DNA of 64,000 nucleotides from Podospora comata (Eukaryota > Ascomycota > Sordariomycetes > Sordariales > Podosporaceae), in contig CP071493.1 of the NCBI GenBank assembly GCA_017354895.1, forward strand, positions 2,976,001-3,040,000. Reading direction: 5' to 3'. Shown here piece after piece: positions 33,536-44,843 of this stretch. Every line of letters begins with the position of its first letter. Position 1 is the first letter of the stretch. The notes under the pieces are model-generated. The model was not told the origin of the DNA, made no database searches, and saw only the letters and a program-made list of their open reading frames with translations. Both the position numbers and the translations under genes were made by a program.

Positions 33536-34656
33536 GTTGTTGAGAGAGGTACGCTAAGGTACCCAGGTAGGTAGGTTGGATTAGGTTGATTGTAACAGAA
33601 ACTGTGGACGGTCGGAGTTTAGTTTAGCGCCAGAGCAAGTCTAGAAATGCAGTCATAGAACCGACTCTACAACTACACTCTATAACTACACTCCATACAA
33701 AACTGTACCACTACAACTTCCACTCCCCACGAGCCAATAAGCGGCCCCAGAATACCAGAGCGTCAATCATCATGAAGCCCAGCAAAGAGGCCGCTCTAGA
33801 AAACACACTCAAGCTGCTCCCAAGAAAAGAACGATGTGGCACGTGCACGTGAACCTACAAACGGGATTCCCCCGACCCACAACTTTGAAGCTGGCTCAAA
33901 CTCCGTTTCGCAACCGGATGCCCCGTTTTTCCCAAACGGATTGATGACGCTAGGCCCGTTTCAGATAAACGCCCAATCTGATCATGTCGGTGAGGCACAC
34001 CTTCTAAGCTGGGAGTTTGGTTCAACAACATGAAGTGTGGTTGTGTTGTTTTTTTGTTTTGGTGATTCAGGTAAGTAATTGTTTCTGTTTTTCTTTGTGA
34101 TGAGGGTTGGAAATGGGGTTTGGGAGTAGGAGAAAGGGGCGCGTGGATGGAGGGACGGGATGAAAAGAGTTGGGGGATCCGAGCTGAGAATTGAGCCGTG
34201 ATGGAAAGAAGGGCTGGCTTACAGCCCTGATAGCCTCACGCATCAGGACATCATCGGCAGAGCCCCTCAACTCAACGTTGACGTCATTTGGGGATTATTT
34301 GCAATTGGATTCATGGCTGACAAATCGACAGAAATCTGTTTGGCGCTCTCACTCTTCTCTTGCCAAAGATTGGGCTTCACAGGGGACGGTCACAACCGCC
34401 CTCTTCTCAGAACGCCAAGGCTGGCTCCTCTTGCCTCTCTGACAACATCCCAAAGGGGTAGTACACAAGCCTCTGGCTGTTCATGAGGTGGCAATTCTGA
34501 AGCTCCCCTCGGTAGGTAAACACTGGGCTCTCGTTGTTCCATCCCAAAGTCGAGAGTCACCTGTGATGTCGACACACCCCGGCCACTAACCACAAGCAGA
34601 CCAACAACGGCAGTCTTTTATCAACAAATCTGCCATTTTCCACCACAACAGCCAAG
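33536..34656. other. Intergenic region upstream of the GCK kinase gene
   Basis: About 1.1 kb. It begins with an ACCCAGGTAGGTAGG motif near 33561-33575. No coding frame is supported. Two short conflicting ORFs are ignored. The last about 100 bases are the kinase 5' leader. Confidence 0.45.
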
Positions 34657-37347
34657 ATGTCGAACCTCCAAGTACGCAACTCAGACTACTTCTCTTCTGC
34701 CACCCGGCAGAAGGCCATGGAGGACGCAAAGAAGATGCAAGCATCCGTCCAAGATGAATGCGTCAAGGCCGGAAAAGAAGTACCGCCATACCTCCTTCAG
34801 GAGCTGATAGGGAAGGGAAGCTTTGGTCGGGTGTACAAGGCGACTGATTTGAACACGAAAGCCCTGGTGGCCGTCAAAATCATCGACATTGAAGAGAGCG
34901 ACACCCTCAACCCGAAATTGGCTGATACCTACAGCGAGTTCATGAAGGAAATCAGCGCCCTCAAAATCCTCAGCGACAGTGGGGCGAGAAACATCAACCT
35001 CATTCTCGATGCGCTGCCAGTCGGTCAGGCCATGTGGATGGTGACAGAGTACTGCGCTGGAGGCAGTGTGGCGACCCTGATGAAGCCGACAGCTCCGGGA
35101 GGCTTGCAAGAGAAGTGGATTATTCCGATTTTGAGAGAGGTGGCGGAGGCTGTGTATTGGGTGCACAAAGAAGGCATCATTCACCGCGACATCAAGTGCG
35201 CCAATGTGCTGGTCACAGAGAGCGGAGCGGTTCAACTATGCGATTTCGGCGTTGCTGGCATTGTTGAAACGAAGCTTGATAAGCGGTCGACCTTTATCGG
35301 CACGCCTCACTGGATGGCCCCCGAGCTGTTCGACCCTGTGCCTTCTTACAGCACACCAGTCGACATCTGGGCCTTTGGTTCTCTGGTGTATGAGATTGCG
35401 TCTGGTCTGCCTCCCAACGTCATGCAAGGGTTTAACATACCCCAGCTTGGCAATTACATCAAGCATAACGCCCCACGGCTGGAAGGTGATCAGTACTCGG
35501 ACCAGATCAAGGATCTTGTTGCTTTCTGCTTGGTCGAAGACCCAGCAAAGCGACCAACTATTGAGCAGGTTCAACGGCATCCATATATTGCTAATACCGA
35601 GGGCACACATCCTACCTCGAACCTTGCCAACCTGGTAAAGGCCTACAAGCTCTGGGAAGGACAGGGAGGCATCAGAAAGTCGCTCTTTGCTCCTGTTGGC
35701 GCGCAGGGCCCGTCCGACTACACGTCCACTGCTTTGGCCAACGATGAGTGGAACTTCAGCACGACAGTCGACTTTGACCAGCAGCTCATGAACACTGATG
35801 CCCAAGCAGTGTATGATGTCTATGGCACAAACGTGGAGTTTGACTTTAATGAGCAGTTTGCACCCCCTCCCAAGCAGAAAGCGCGGCGTCGCCTACCTCC
35901 CCAGTTGCAACCAGCCGTCAAGGCTCCTCTCGAGAAGCTCTTTGATCCCAACACAATCTCGGGCTACGAAGAGAACTCTCGTGCGTATTACGGCAGACCC
36001 CCACCTCCCCCAACCTCAACATCTGATCTTCCGTTGAGGGACGATTCTCTTCATTCCACCTTGCGAGAGTCCCTCATCGATCTCGACATGTCTTTCGATG
36101 GCGATGATCTCTCTCAGTTTGTCGACATCGAAACCAACATGGAAACCATCCGTGCCGGCATGCGAGCTCCCAGCGAGTCAGATTTTGAGGAGAACACCCT
36201 CACCGCGGCCGACAGCAACAACAGCAACGACCTGAACAAGCCTCCCCGAAGTGACCCTGCAGACTTCAACCCCAACCGCCGCACCCAAGACTGGAAATTC
36301 CCCTCTATGGCAGCCCCCGCATCAGCTACATCAGAAATGTTCCGCTTCCCAGCCATCAGCGAAGACAGACCTGCCCCCCTCGCCCCAGCACCCACCAACG
36401 ACCGCCCCCCTCTCATTCATCACCAAACCGATCCCTTGGGTATGCACTCAGAGCCCTACGTCGAGCTCATGACCCCCAACCAATTCCAAGACAACCGCGC
36501 CTCTGTCGGGAGTCTGATCGACCTTGACGAAAGTCTCGCCATGCCGGAGTACACAAGACCGTCAACCGCCAACAGCGACGTCGCCTCCATGGCGGGATCT
36601 GACATCGGTGGCGCCAACCCCTTTGACCTCGAACGCCACGCCTCGCTGTATCAACCCTTCCAAACCAACAGCACCAACGGCAGCTTCGGCGGGGGTGTTG
36701 GACCACCGAGCGGCATCAGGGAACCGTCCATTTACATATCTGACGACACGGATTTCTCTCGTCTTAGTCTGGCGAGCGCACCCGAGGATCAGATTGTGAT
36801 TCCGGACTTTAGCACGCCGCCGCCGAGCAGTGTTAATGGTGGGGGTTGGGGTGGGGGTGGGGGCTCGAGGGCGCAGTCGAGGGCGCATTCGAGGGCGGAT
36901 AGTTATGATGAGGATGGATATTCGGCTAATGAGTATGGCGGTGATTCGGAGTATCTGACTATGATGGGTGGCGGTGGGCCGACGGGGGGGAGTGGGAGGA
37001 GGTCGAGGGCGCAGAGTAATGCTAGTCTGCAGTTGCAACTGCCGAGGATGTTGGGGATGAGCGGTAATGGGGGGGAGTATAGTGATAGGAGGGGGGAGAG
37101 GATGGTGAATGGGGGTGGGATGAACATGAATGGTGGTGGGATGGGGATGGGTGGCGAGATGCCTGCGCTGCCGGGGCCGCCGAATGCGAGGGTGATGCAG
37201 GGGATGGCGAGTAGGGAGGAGACGAGGGAGGATGTGATGAGGTTGTTGTCGAGCTTTTCGGAGCATTTGAGCTTTGCAAATGTGCATGTTTCTGCGTTGC
37301 CGGTGAGGGCAGGGCGGAGAGGAAGTGAGACTTATGCTCCTTCTTGA
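34657..37347 (+). CDS. STE20-family germinal-centre-type protein kinase
   Basis: An intronless frame of 896 residues. The kinase domain spans about 46-300: glycine loop G-K-G-S-F-G-R-V-Y, catalytic Lys in V-A-V-K-I-I-D, catalytic loop H-R-D-I-K-C-A-N, D-F-G, and the STE20/GCK signature G-T-P-H-W-M-A-P-E. A short N-terminal extension precedes it. The C-terminal 550 residues are disordered, Pro/Ser/Asp-rich, then Gly-rich with repeated R-A-Q-S-R and M-N-M-N-G-G-G, and end in a helix (M-R-L-L-S-S-F-S-E-H-L-S-F). Fungal GCKs (Sps1, Kic1/Nak1, Sid1, Mst1 relatives) act in septation, polarity or sporulation pathways; which orthologue this is cannot be settled here. The 3' third shows G-rich codon use unlike the 5' part. 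Confidence 0.9.
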   Translation: MSNLQVRNSDYFSSATRQKAMEDAKKMQASVQDECVKAGKEVPPYLLQELIGKGSFGRVYKATDLNTKALVAVKIIDIEESDTLNPKLADTYSEFMKEISALKILSDSGARNINLILDALPVGQAMWMVTEYCAGGSVATLMKPTAPGGLQEKWIIPILREVAEAVYWVHKEGIIHRDIKCANVLVTESGAVQLCDFGVAGIVETKLDKRSTFIGTPHWMAPELFDPVPSYSTPVDIWAFGSLVYEIASGLPPNVMQGFNIPQLGNYIKHNAPRLEGDQYSDQIKDLVAFCLVEDPAKRPTIEQVQRHPYIANTEGTHPTSNLANLVKAYKLWEGQGGIRKSLFAPVGAQGPSDYTSTALANDEWNFSTTVDFDQQLMNTDAQAVYDVYGTNVEFDFNEQFAPPPKQKARRRLPPQLQPAVKAPLEKLFDPNTISGYEENSRAYYGRPPPPPTSTSDLPLRDDSLHSTLRESLIDLDMSFDGDDLSQFVDIETNMETIRAGMRAPSESDFEENTLTAADSNNSNDLNKPPRSDPADFNPNRRTQDWKFPSMAAPASATSEMFRFPAISEDRPAPLAPAPTNDRPPLIHHQTDPLGMHSEPYVELMTPNQFQDNRASVGSLIDLDESLAMPEYTRPSTANSDVASMAGSDIGGANPFDLERHASLYQPFQTNSTNGSFGGGVGPPSGIREPSIYISDDTDFSRLSLASAPEDQIVIPDFSTPPPSSVNGGGWGGGGGSRAQSRAHSRADSYDEDGYSANEYGGDSEYLTMMGGGGPTGGSGRRSRAQSNASLQLQLPRMLGMSGNGGEYSDRRGERMVNGGGMNMNGGGMGMGGEMPALPGPPNARVMQGMASREETREDVMRLLSSFSEHLSFANVHVSALPVRAGRRGSETYAPS

Positions 37348-37667
37348 ATTGCAGGCATTATTCTGGATGACGAAATCATGTTCACATTGGTATTAAGGTC
37401 TATTGTAATCAATGATAATAAACTTGGAAGTTTTGGCAATGTTAAAATGGCTGGTCGTGTGCGAGGATTGAGGGACTCGAAAGATAAAGGTTGGGAAGTG
37501 GCAGCCAAGTTTTGAAGGCGAGAGGATCATATCAAGATAAAAATTTCTGAATGACTCAACTTCAGCACTTACACCACAACAACGCGCCTACAACACGTCC
37601 TCAAAACACGACTCAAAACGTCTCATTTTATTGAAACAACGTCGGTCAATCGATCCAAATCGACAAA
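37348..37667. other. Short region between kinase and SUA5 genes
   Basis: About 320 bp between two tandem plus-strand genes; it must hold the kinase 3' end and the SUA5 promoter. No distinct element is recognised. Confidence 0.4.
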
Positions 37668-39041
37668 TTGGCTCCCTTTCCCCGCCCCAGTCTTTCCTCG
37701 CGGTGGTCCGCAGCAACACCCTTCAGGTTCTCACTCCAACATTTTCACCCCACCTTTCACCATCATCACCACCACCACCACCACCACCTCACTTCCAAAA
37801 TGTCAACCACCAACCCACCACCACCACCCCCCAAACTCAAAACCCGCATCCTCAATATCCCCCCCTCCTCCCCTTTAGGATCCTGGTCCTCTCCCAACTC
37901 CCTCCAAACCTGGACCCTCCCCCCAACCCCCCTCATCCCCCCCTCCCTCACCCTCGCAGCAACAGCCCTCACAACCTCCACCGCCTCCTCCTTCAGCACA
38001 CCCGTAGCCTTCCCGACCGAAACCGTCTACGGCCTCGGCGCCGACGCAACCTCGTCAACAGCCGTGAAAGGGATTTACACGGCAAAAGGCCGACCAAGCG
38101 ACAACCCTCTCATCGTCCACGTCTCCGACCTCTCCATGCTCAACACCCTTTCCACCATTCCAGAGATTTACCACGAGTTAATCTCCAAGTTCTGGCCTGG
38201 ACCACTGACTATCTTACTCCCTGTCCCGACCTCCGGTCAGCTGCTAGCCCCAGAGGTAACGGCTGGACTGACCACCTTTGGCGCGAGGATGCCTGACTCC
38301 CCGTTGGCAAGAGCGTTGATTCAACTGGTGGGCAAGCCGCTCGCTGCTCCGTCCGCAAACGCCAGTACGCGCCCTAGCCCGACAAAGGCTGTGCATGTGC
38401 TGGAGGATTTGGAGGGGAAGATTGAGCTGATTCTGGATGGGGGGGATTGTGCAGTGGGGGTTGAGTCGACTGTTGTTGACGGGTTATGCAACCCACCGGT
38501 GGTTCTGAGGCCCGGAGGGGTAGGCATCGAGGAGATAAGACAAGTCAAGGGGTGGGAGGGGGTGGTGAAGGGGTATAAAGACAGGAGCGAGGTCGGGGAG
38601 GGGCATAAGCCGAGGGCGCCGGGGATGAAGTACAAGCATTACAGCCCCCGGGCGAGGGTGGTGCTTTTTGAGGGGCATAAACCCGTCAATGTGGGAAAGG
38701 AGCTGGAGGGGGGCGGGCAAAAAAAGGTGGGGGTTATCAGGACGGGGGAATGGGAGGGGTTGGTTGGGGAGACAGAGGGGAGGATCGAGAGTGAGGAGGG
38801 TGGTTTTGCTGTTCGGCAGGGGAGTTTGAGGGATGAGGAAGGGAAGGAGTTGGCCACGGTGTTGGATGTTGATCTGGGACGGGATGTTAAAGGGGTGGCT
38901 CATGGGTTGTTTGCTGCTTTGAGGGAGCTGGATAGGCTGGGGGCGGATATCATTTTTGTGGAAGGGGTTAGTGATGGGGATGATATTGCTGCTGCGGTTA
39001 TGAACCGACTTCGCAAGGCAGCATCCGAGATTAGGCCTTAA
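37668..39041 (+). CDS. SUA5: Threonylcarbamoyl-AMP synthase Sua5 (t6A tRNA modification)
   Basis: An open frame of 457 codons. The usual cytosolic start is probably the Met at 37800 (413 residues, M-S-T-T-N-P). An upstream in-frame Met at 37668 adds 44 residues that look like a mitochondrial presequence followed by a His tract. The YrdC domain has F-P-T-E-T-V-Y-G-L-G-A-D-A, K-G-R-P-S-D-N-P-L-I-V-H, F-W-P-G-P-L-T and A-P-S-A-N-A-S-T-R-P-S-P-T. The Sua5 C-terminal domain follows with the linker P-R-A-P-G-M-K-Y-K-H-Y-S-P. The enzyme makes threonylcarbamoyl-AMP from Thr, bicarbonate and ATP for t6A37 in ANN-decoding tRNAs. The 3' half is unusually G-rich on the coding strand. It is convergent with coatomer zeta, 226 bp apart. 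Confidence 0.95.
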   Translation: MAPFPRPSLSSRWSAATPFRFSLQHFHPTFHHHHHHHHHHLTSKMSTTNPPPPPPKLKTRILNIPPSSPLGSWSSPNSLQTWTLPPTPLIPPSLTLAATALTTSTASSFSTPVAFPTETVYGLGADATSSTAVKGIYTAKGRPSDNPLIVHVSDLSMLNTLSTIPEIYHELISKFWPGPLTILLPVPTSGQLLAPEVTAGLTTFGARMPDSPLARALIQLVGKPLAAPSANASTRPSPTKAVHVLEDLEGKIELILDGGDCAVGVESTVVDGLCNPPVVLRPGGVGIEEIRQVKGWEGVVKGYKDRSEVGEGHKPRAPGMKYKHYSPRARVVLFEGHKPVNVGKELEGGGQKKVGVIRTGEWEGLVGETEGRIESEEGGFAVRQGSLRDEEGKELATVLDVDLGRDVKGVAHGLFAALRELDRLGADIIFVEGVSDGDDIAAAVMNRLRKAASEIRP

Positions 39042-39267
39042 CTCAGAGTCAAAAGGCGAACAGACATCGATAGACACGATCTCCCAAGAGAAGACACCTC
39101 ATCAAAATTCTGCCCACACTATACTCACTACTTCATACGGTAATTTTTTTTTTAAAAAAAAGGACCCCGAATTCATGATTCTAAATATCAGAGACGCCTG
39201 CTTAACCCTCCCTTATTCATTCTCCCCCACCCAACAACATTACAGGACCATAATAATGGCCTCCAAT

Positions 39268-40003
39268 CTACCGCATCCACTCCAAAATCTTGGACTTGCC
39301 TATTTGCGCCAAGTTGTTCATGCCCTGCTCGGTGAAGGGGTCGATACGCCCCAGGTTGGTGTCTTGATTTGGCGCCTTGGAGCACCGCTGCACGATGATA
39401 GTCGGGTCCGTCTCCAAGACCACACCATCATCAACAATCTCGTCGATGGCGAGGGAGACGAGATCGTAGTTCTCGATGATGGTGCGCTTGTCGACCGACT
39501 GCTTGAAGAGGAGGTGGAGGGCGTCGCGGAGAGCGAGGAGGACGTTGTAGAGGAGGATTTCGTTTTCTTCGACGCCGCCGACGACGTAGATTGCCACGTC
39601 TTTTGATTATCTGTCAGCATAGCTGCTGAGAAGGGAGGGGAGGGATTTAGAGACAGGACATACCAGCCTCCATCTTATAAAGCACGATCCGGTTGTCGAA
39701 TAGAAGGATGTCTCCTGTTTGCTTGGCCGTCTTTTGGAGGAGGGCCTTCTCGAAGCGGACTTGGGCCGTCTTGTCGGCGAAGGGGTTCTGGGCGGAGGCG
39801 GGGGCGGCGGTGCTGGAGGGCTGCTGGTTGGCGGCTTGGTGGGGAGGGTTGTACCATTTGGAGAAGATGCGGGAGCCGTCTTCGCTGGAGAGGATTACTA
39901 TCGTCGGGGGCATGGCAAGTCAGCTTCAGGAGTAGGTGTGCTGGAGCTTTGGGAGAGCTTTACGGATAGCGTTGACGCTGTACAGCGACATTCCTGGGGC
40001 CAT
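39268..40003 (-). CDS. RET3: Coatomer subunit zeta (COPI)
   Basis: Three exons: 40003-39964, 39897-39664 and 39599-39268, giving 201 residues. Exon 1 encodes M-A-P-G-M-S-L-Y-S-V-N-A-I. The spliced join gives A-I-L-I-L-S-S-E-D-G-S-R-I-F-S-K-W-Y-N-P-P-H, a longin/clathrin-adaptor small-chain pattern. Later blocks are D-V-A-I-Y-V-V-G-G-V-E-E-N-E and L-F-K-Q-S-V-D-K-R. Zeta-COP pairs with gamma-COP in the COPI coat for Golgi-to-ER retrograde transport. A false start at 39913 inside intron 1 makes the second exon look self-contained, but only the upstream exon gives the conserved N-terminus. It shares a 523-bp divergent promoter with MCM4. Confidence 0.96.
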
Positions 40004-40526
40004 TTTGACTGTGTATTAGTGGGTATCTTATGGTTCGCGGTGTAGGGTGAGGGTGGTGGAAAAGGGGTATCTCGTTCGGGGGCGGTGGTATCGTCGTCGT
40101 GGATGTTGTTGCTTGTGGCTGATGATGTGAAGCTGTCCACACAATGGAAATTGTGGGGTCCAACTTTCAAAAGGGAGCGGCTCGCTGATGTGGCTTGAGC
40201 TGGGTGTCCCCACATTTTAAACGGCACGTACCTGGGCCAGGGGTTTAATGGATTGGGAGGCCCCCCCCCCCACTTCCCTTTTGACAGGCTGAGACGCGTA
40301 AAGTGGTTTTTTTGCTGGACGCGTTTTCGCGTTGCTCCTTTTCTCATTCCAACACCCTGAAGTTCTTCAGAGTCCCACTCTGGGTTTCCTAGGAAACACC
40401 TTCATCCCACCGCTGCCAACACCCCCTTCAACCATCATAGCGAATCCTCGTCTGTTGTAAATCATTGGTCTTATTTTTTGTGCCCCCAAATTCAGTCAAA
40501 ACAGACGACAGAGTACAACTTCAAAA
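40004..40526. promoter_or_regulatory. Divergent promoter of coatomer zeta and MCM4 with two MCB boxes
   Basis: Two perfect ACGCGT MluI cell-cycle boxes lie at 40294-40299 and 40319-40324, 25 bp apart. The second runs on into TTTTCGCG, an E2F/SBF-like half. They are about 200-230 bp before the MCM4 start. In yeasts ACGCGT is the binding site of MBF, which drives G1/S expression of DNA-replication genes. A C-rich homopolymer (about 40260-40271) lies just beside them. Confidence 0.65.
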
Positions 40527-43500
40527 ATGTCTTCACCATCGAAGCGGTCAACGCGCAGCACCAGGAGTTCCCAGGCTGCTCAGAGCAGCCCCGCTGCTGA
40601 GAACTCGAGAACTCCCCGCCAGACTCGGACCTCAGCATTGGCCTCAAGTCCTATGGTATACGATTCCTCCTCTCCCAACAATGCGCCCTCGTCGCCTCTC
40701 CGCCAGATGAGCAACACTCAGAGCACCGCCGGAAACAATGTCGCCAGCTCGCCCTTGCGCCAGCAGACCGAGACGCAAAGCACTGGTGATCGCACTCCTC
40801 GCGCAAGCGGTCGTGGTCTCTTGGTTGGAGGTAAACCGCTAAAAACAATGGCTTTTCTTTCCATCCAAAGCTAACATACCCCTGACAGACTCGTCCCCTA
40901 TCCGCTATGATGAATCCAGCCCAGGGCCCAACCTCACCCAGCAGTCGGACCTTCGCAGTGAAAGCAGTGCGCTCTTCGTAAACGAGCGCACAAGACCTTC
41001 CCGGTCTCACCGTGGGGATATCAACCCAGATGTCATTCGCACACCACGCATGCCACGCCGAATTATCTTGGATGACGCCGGCCGAGTCGTTCGTGATGGC
41101 TCTCAAGTCGGGTCCGACGCCGCTTCCTTCTCCAACAACAACCCCAACACATCTGAGGCAAATGCCCTTGGTGGCATGAGCCAGGGTCTCGTATGGGGTA
41201 CCACCGTCTCACTTGAAGACTCCTTCGCGGCCTTCAAGGACTTTCTCCGAAACTTCACCAAAAAGTATCGCATGTGGGCGGATGGCGCAACCGAGGCTGA
41301 CACCATGGGGAACCCCGAGGCGGATTCCAAGCCATATTGGGAGGCTTTGGAGAACATGTTGTTGCTGGGCAGCAACAGGTTGTACCTTGATCTTCGTGAT
41401 CTCAAGGCGTACCCGCGAACGCTGAAGTTATGGCATCAAGCCCAGGCCTACCCCACCGAAATTGTTCCAGTCATGGATCAATGCGTGCACGACTTCATGA
41501 TTGATCTTGCGCGCGCTGAGATGGCTAGTCAAAGACAGGCCTCTCTTACTGGTGGAAATATGCCCAACCCTTCCCAGAGCTCTGATCTGAACTTCCCCAG
41601 TTCTGATCGTGGGGAGGAGCCATCAACTCCCAGGCCTACCCAGGGACAGCAGATGACCCTTGAAGACCAGGTCTCCGCGGAGACGTATGTTGTGCGCCCA
41701 TTCGGTATCGAGAAGAATACCAACCTGAGAGATCTCAACCCTTCAGATATGGACAAGCTTGTCTGCATCAAGGGTCTAGTGATCCGTACCACGCCTGTGA
41801 TTCCCGACATGAAGGACGCTTTCTTCAAGTGCAGTGTTTGCGGACACTCCGTCACCGTTGAGTTGGACCGTGGCAAGATTCGTGAGCCGACTGAGTGCCC
41901 TCGCAATCGTTGCAAGTCCAAGAACTCGATGCAGATTATCCACAATCGCTGCACATTCACGGATAAGCAAGTAATCAAGCTGCAGGAGACTCCTGATGAC
42001 ACGCCTGCTGGCCAGACGCCTCATTCCGTTTCCATCTGCGCTTACAACGAGCTGGTTGACTTTTGCAAGGCCGGTGACCGTGTAGAGATTACGGGTATCT
42101 ACAAGGTTACTCCTGTGCGTGTCAACCCTCGCATGCGGACGGTCAAGAGTGTGCACAAGACGTATGTGGACATTGTCCATGTCCAGAAGGTCGACAAGAA
42201 GAGAATGGGCAATGACCCTTCTGTTCTTGACTTGGCTGAGGAGGAAGAGGCCCATATCAGCGGCCAGAGTCTTGATGAGATCAAAAAGATCTCGCCAGAG
42301 GATGAGGCCAAGATCAGGGAGACTGCTGCTCGTGCCGACATCTACGAGCTTTTGTCCCGGTCTCTCGCTCCATCAATCTACGAAATGGAGGATGTCAAGA
42401 AGGGTATCCTCCTCCAGCTGTTTGGTGGTACCAACAAAACCTTTGAAAAGGGCGCCAGTCCCCGCTACCGTGGCGATATCAACGTCCTGTTGTGTGGTGA
42501 CCCTTCAACGTCCAAGTCTCAGCTTTTGGGTTACGTCCACCGCATCGCCCCCCGCGGTGTGTACACCAGCGGCAAGGGTTCCTCTGCGGTCGGTCTTACA
42601 GCCTATGTCACCCGCGACCCAGAGACCAGACAGCTGGTTCTCGAGTCCGGCGCCTTGGTCTTGTCCGACGGTGGTGTGTGCTGCATTGACGAGTTTGACA
42701 AGATGAACGAGTCCACTCGCTCTGTTCTCCACGAAGTGATGGAACAGCAGACCGTCTCTGTCGCCAAGGCAGGCATCATCACCACCCTCAACGCCAGGAC
42801 TTCCATCCTAGCCTCTGCCAACCCGATCGGCAGTCGTTACAACCCTGACCTCTCCGTCCCGCAAAACATTGATCTTCCCCCTACCCTACTCTCCCGTTTC
42901 GATCTGGTCTATCTCATCCTCGATCGAGCCGACGAGAAGCAAGATCAGCGCTTGGCTAAGCATTTGCTGTCCATGTATCTCGAGGACAAGCCTGACTCGG
43001 CCCACTCCAACAATGATATCCTGGTATGTTCATCCCTCTTTCTCCATCTACTTCCTCCCGACTAACAGTCTCCAGCCAATCGAATTCCTCACCTCTTACA
43101 TCTCCTACGCCCGCCAAAAAGTCAACCCCCAGATCTCCAACGAAGCCGCCAAGGAGCTCGTCGACTCGTACGTCGAGATGCGCAAGCTCGGCCAGGACGT
43201 CCGCGCCGCAGAGAAGCGCATCACGGCCACCACCCGTCAGCTCGAGAGCATGATTCGTCTCTCTGAGGCTCACGCTCGCATGCGTCTCTCCGAGACGGTC
43301 ACTCAAAATGACGTAAAGGAGGCCGTGAGGCTGATCAAATCCGCCCTCAAGACGGCGGCGACGGATGCGCAGGGCAGAATCGACATGAGTCTCCTCACTG
43401 AAGGCACGTCGGCGGCGGACAGAAGGAAGAAGGCCGAGATCAAGGACGCCATTGTCAGACTGTTGGACGAGCTGACTGCCGGCGGGCAATCAGTCAAGTT

Positions 43501-43657
43501 CGCCGAAGTAGCCAGGAAGTTATCAGATGGTGCCAGCGTGCCGGTGGAGTCGGCCGATTTTGCCGAGGCGATGAGAACGCTAGAGATGGAGGGTGCCATC
43601 ATGGTCAGTGGAGAGGGTGCGAGAAAGAGTGTAAGAAGGGTCACGGCTCAAGTGTAA
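40527..43657 (+). CDS. MCM4: DNA replication licensing factor Mcm4
   Basis: Three exons: 40527-40830, 40889-43023 and 43076-43657, giving 1006 residues. The first about 175 residues are a Ser/Thr/Pro-rich tail with many S-P and S-S-P sites, the expected DDK/CDK target region. An N-terminal zinc finger uses C-S-V-C-G-H and C-P-R-N-R-C (about 416-440). The AAA+ core has Walker A G-D-P-S-T-S-K-S-Q (about 638), Walker B C-C-I-D-E-F-D-K-M (about 700) and the arginine-finger motif S-R-F-D-L (about 769). A winged-helix C-terminus follows. Mcm4 is one of six subunits of the replicative CMG helicase. Introns are GTAAAC...ACAG and GTATGT...CCAG. The MCB boxes upstream fit G1/S control. Confidence 0.97.
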
Positions 43658-43807
43658 CGGCTTTCTGACGGGGATAATTTCCAACTTGTTATTTTTCAAA
43701 TGAGAAAAAAAAAACAATTATCAACAACGCCCCCCTCGCCTTTCAAACAGAAACGCAAAACTAGGTATAATGACGAAATCAGGAATCTTTTCTCCTCCTC
43801 CTCATGA

Positions 43808-44843
43808 TCAATTCGCCGCCGCCGTCCCATTACCCACATTGACCACCGTCTCCGTTACGCTCCCCCTATCCACCTCCTTTCCCTTGTCAACCTGAGGTAC
43901 TGCCGCTCCAGAGCCGGACACCTTACTATCCTCCTCCTCCCCTAGCAGCCCACTAGGCCTCCAATCCCTGAGATCATCCTCGGCATCATTCAATATCTGC
44001 CTCGCCTGCCCAGCATGAGGATACGCCGGTTTGACATCCCCCGGCACGACAGGTGTATCATCCAACAACTCCAACAACCTCAACCCATGCCTCGCAAGAA
44101 TAATCTGCTTATCCGCCCGTTCAATCGTAGCCAAAAATTCGGCCTGGTACGCCTCCTTCAACTTTTGCCTTGTCTACCACAATATCAGCACACTATCATC
44201 ATCAGTGCTTATCAGGGGAAATACATACAACATTACTCAACTGCGCCTCAGCAACCAACCCCTCGGCCTCAGCCCTGACAAGCTCCTGCTCCAACACCAC
44301 CAATTTTGTCGACTGCGGCTCCTTACTCTTCAACTTTGCAATCTCATCCCCGATCTTCTTCTTTCCCTCTCTTGTTGGTTGGACGCTTCGTTCGGTGTTT
44401 CTGATCACCTTTAGCGCTGCGCGCGCGTCGTCGAGGGCGTGGGCGTAGTTGTCTTCTTGCTCGCCTATTTCTGAGAGGAGGACGCCGATTTTGTCCGAGA
44501 TGTCCGAGATGGAGTCGTCTTGGGTTGCCTCACCCCATTCAGAGAGCTGGGTTGCGATGGAGAGGCGCTCTTTGGCTGCGGATTCGTGGTGGGAGGTGAG
44601 GGAGGAGGAGGATTTGAGGAGGCGGGTGAGGCGTTTGGAGAGGTCGGGTTGGGTGAAGGTTGGGGAGCGGAGGGAGGGGAAGGAGAAGGGTTTTCGGTGG
44701 TGTTGGGATGGGGTGGAGGTGGTGGTACCCGTGGAGGAGCGGTTTTGGGAGCGGATTGAGAGGGCGCGGTTCCTGGAGGAATTGAGCGTGTTAGCAATCG
44801 TGGGACTGGTTTTGTGGTGGGCGGCGTGGGTACCACTGGGCAA
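43808..44843 (-). CDS. Eisosome BAR-domain protein, PIL1/LSP1-like
   Basis: Two exons, 44843-44229 and 44173-43808 (intron GTATGT...GTAG), giving 326 residues. A basic Ser/Thr-rich head (1-60) contains R-A-L-S-I-R-S, like the start of Pil1. The BAR helices follow: Q-L-S-E-W-G-E-A, I-S-D-K-I-G-V-L-L-S-E-I-G-E-Q-E-D, S-V-Q-P-T-R-E-G-K-K-K-I, then K-L-V-V-L-E-Q-E-L-V-R-A-E-A-E and E-A-Q-L-S-N-V. The tail is acidic. Pil1-type proteins bend the plasma membrane into eisosome furrows. This copy is divergent from canonical Pil1, so it may be a paralogue. The start is uncertain: an upstream Met at 44883 with a short intron (GTACCC...CTCCAG) could give a different N-terminus joined at R-A-L-S-I-R-S. 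Confidence 0.86.

Noticed and set aside
36562-37287. 241-codon ORF opposite the kinase tail
   Set aside because: His/Pro-rich shadow of Gly/Met-rich coding sequence.
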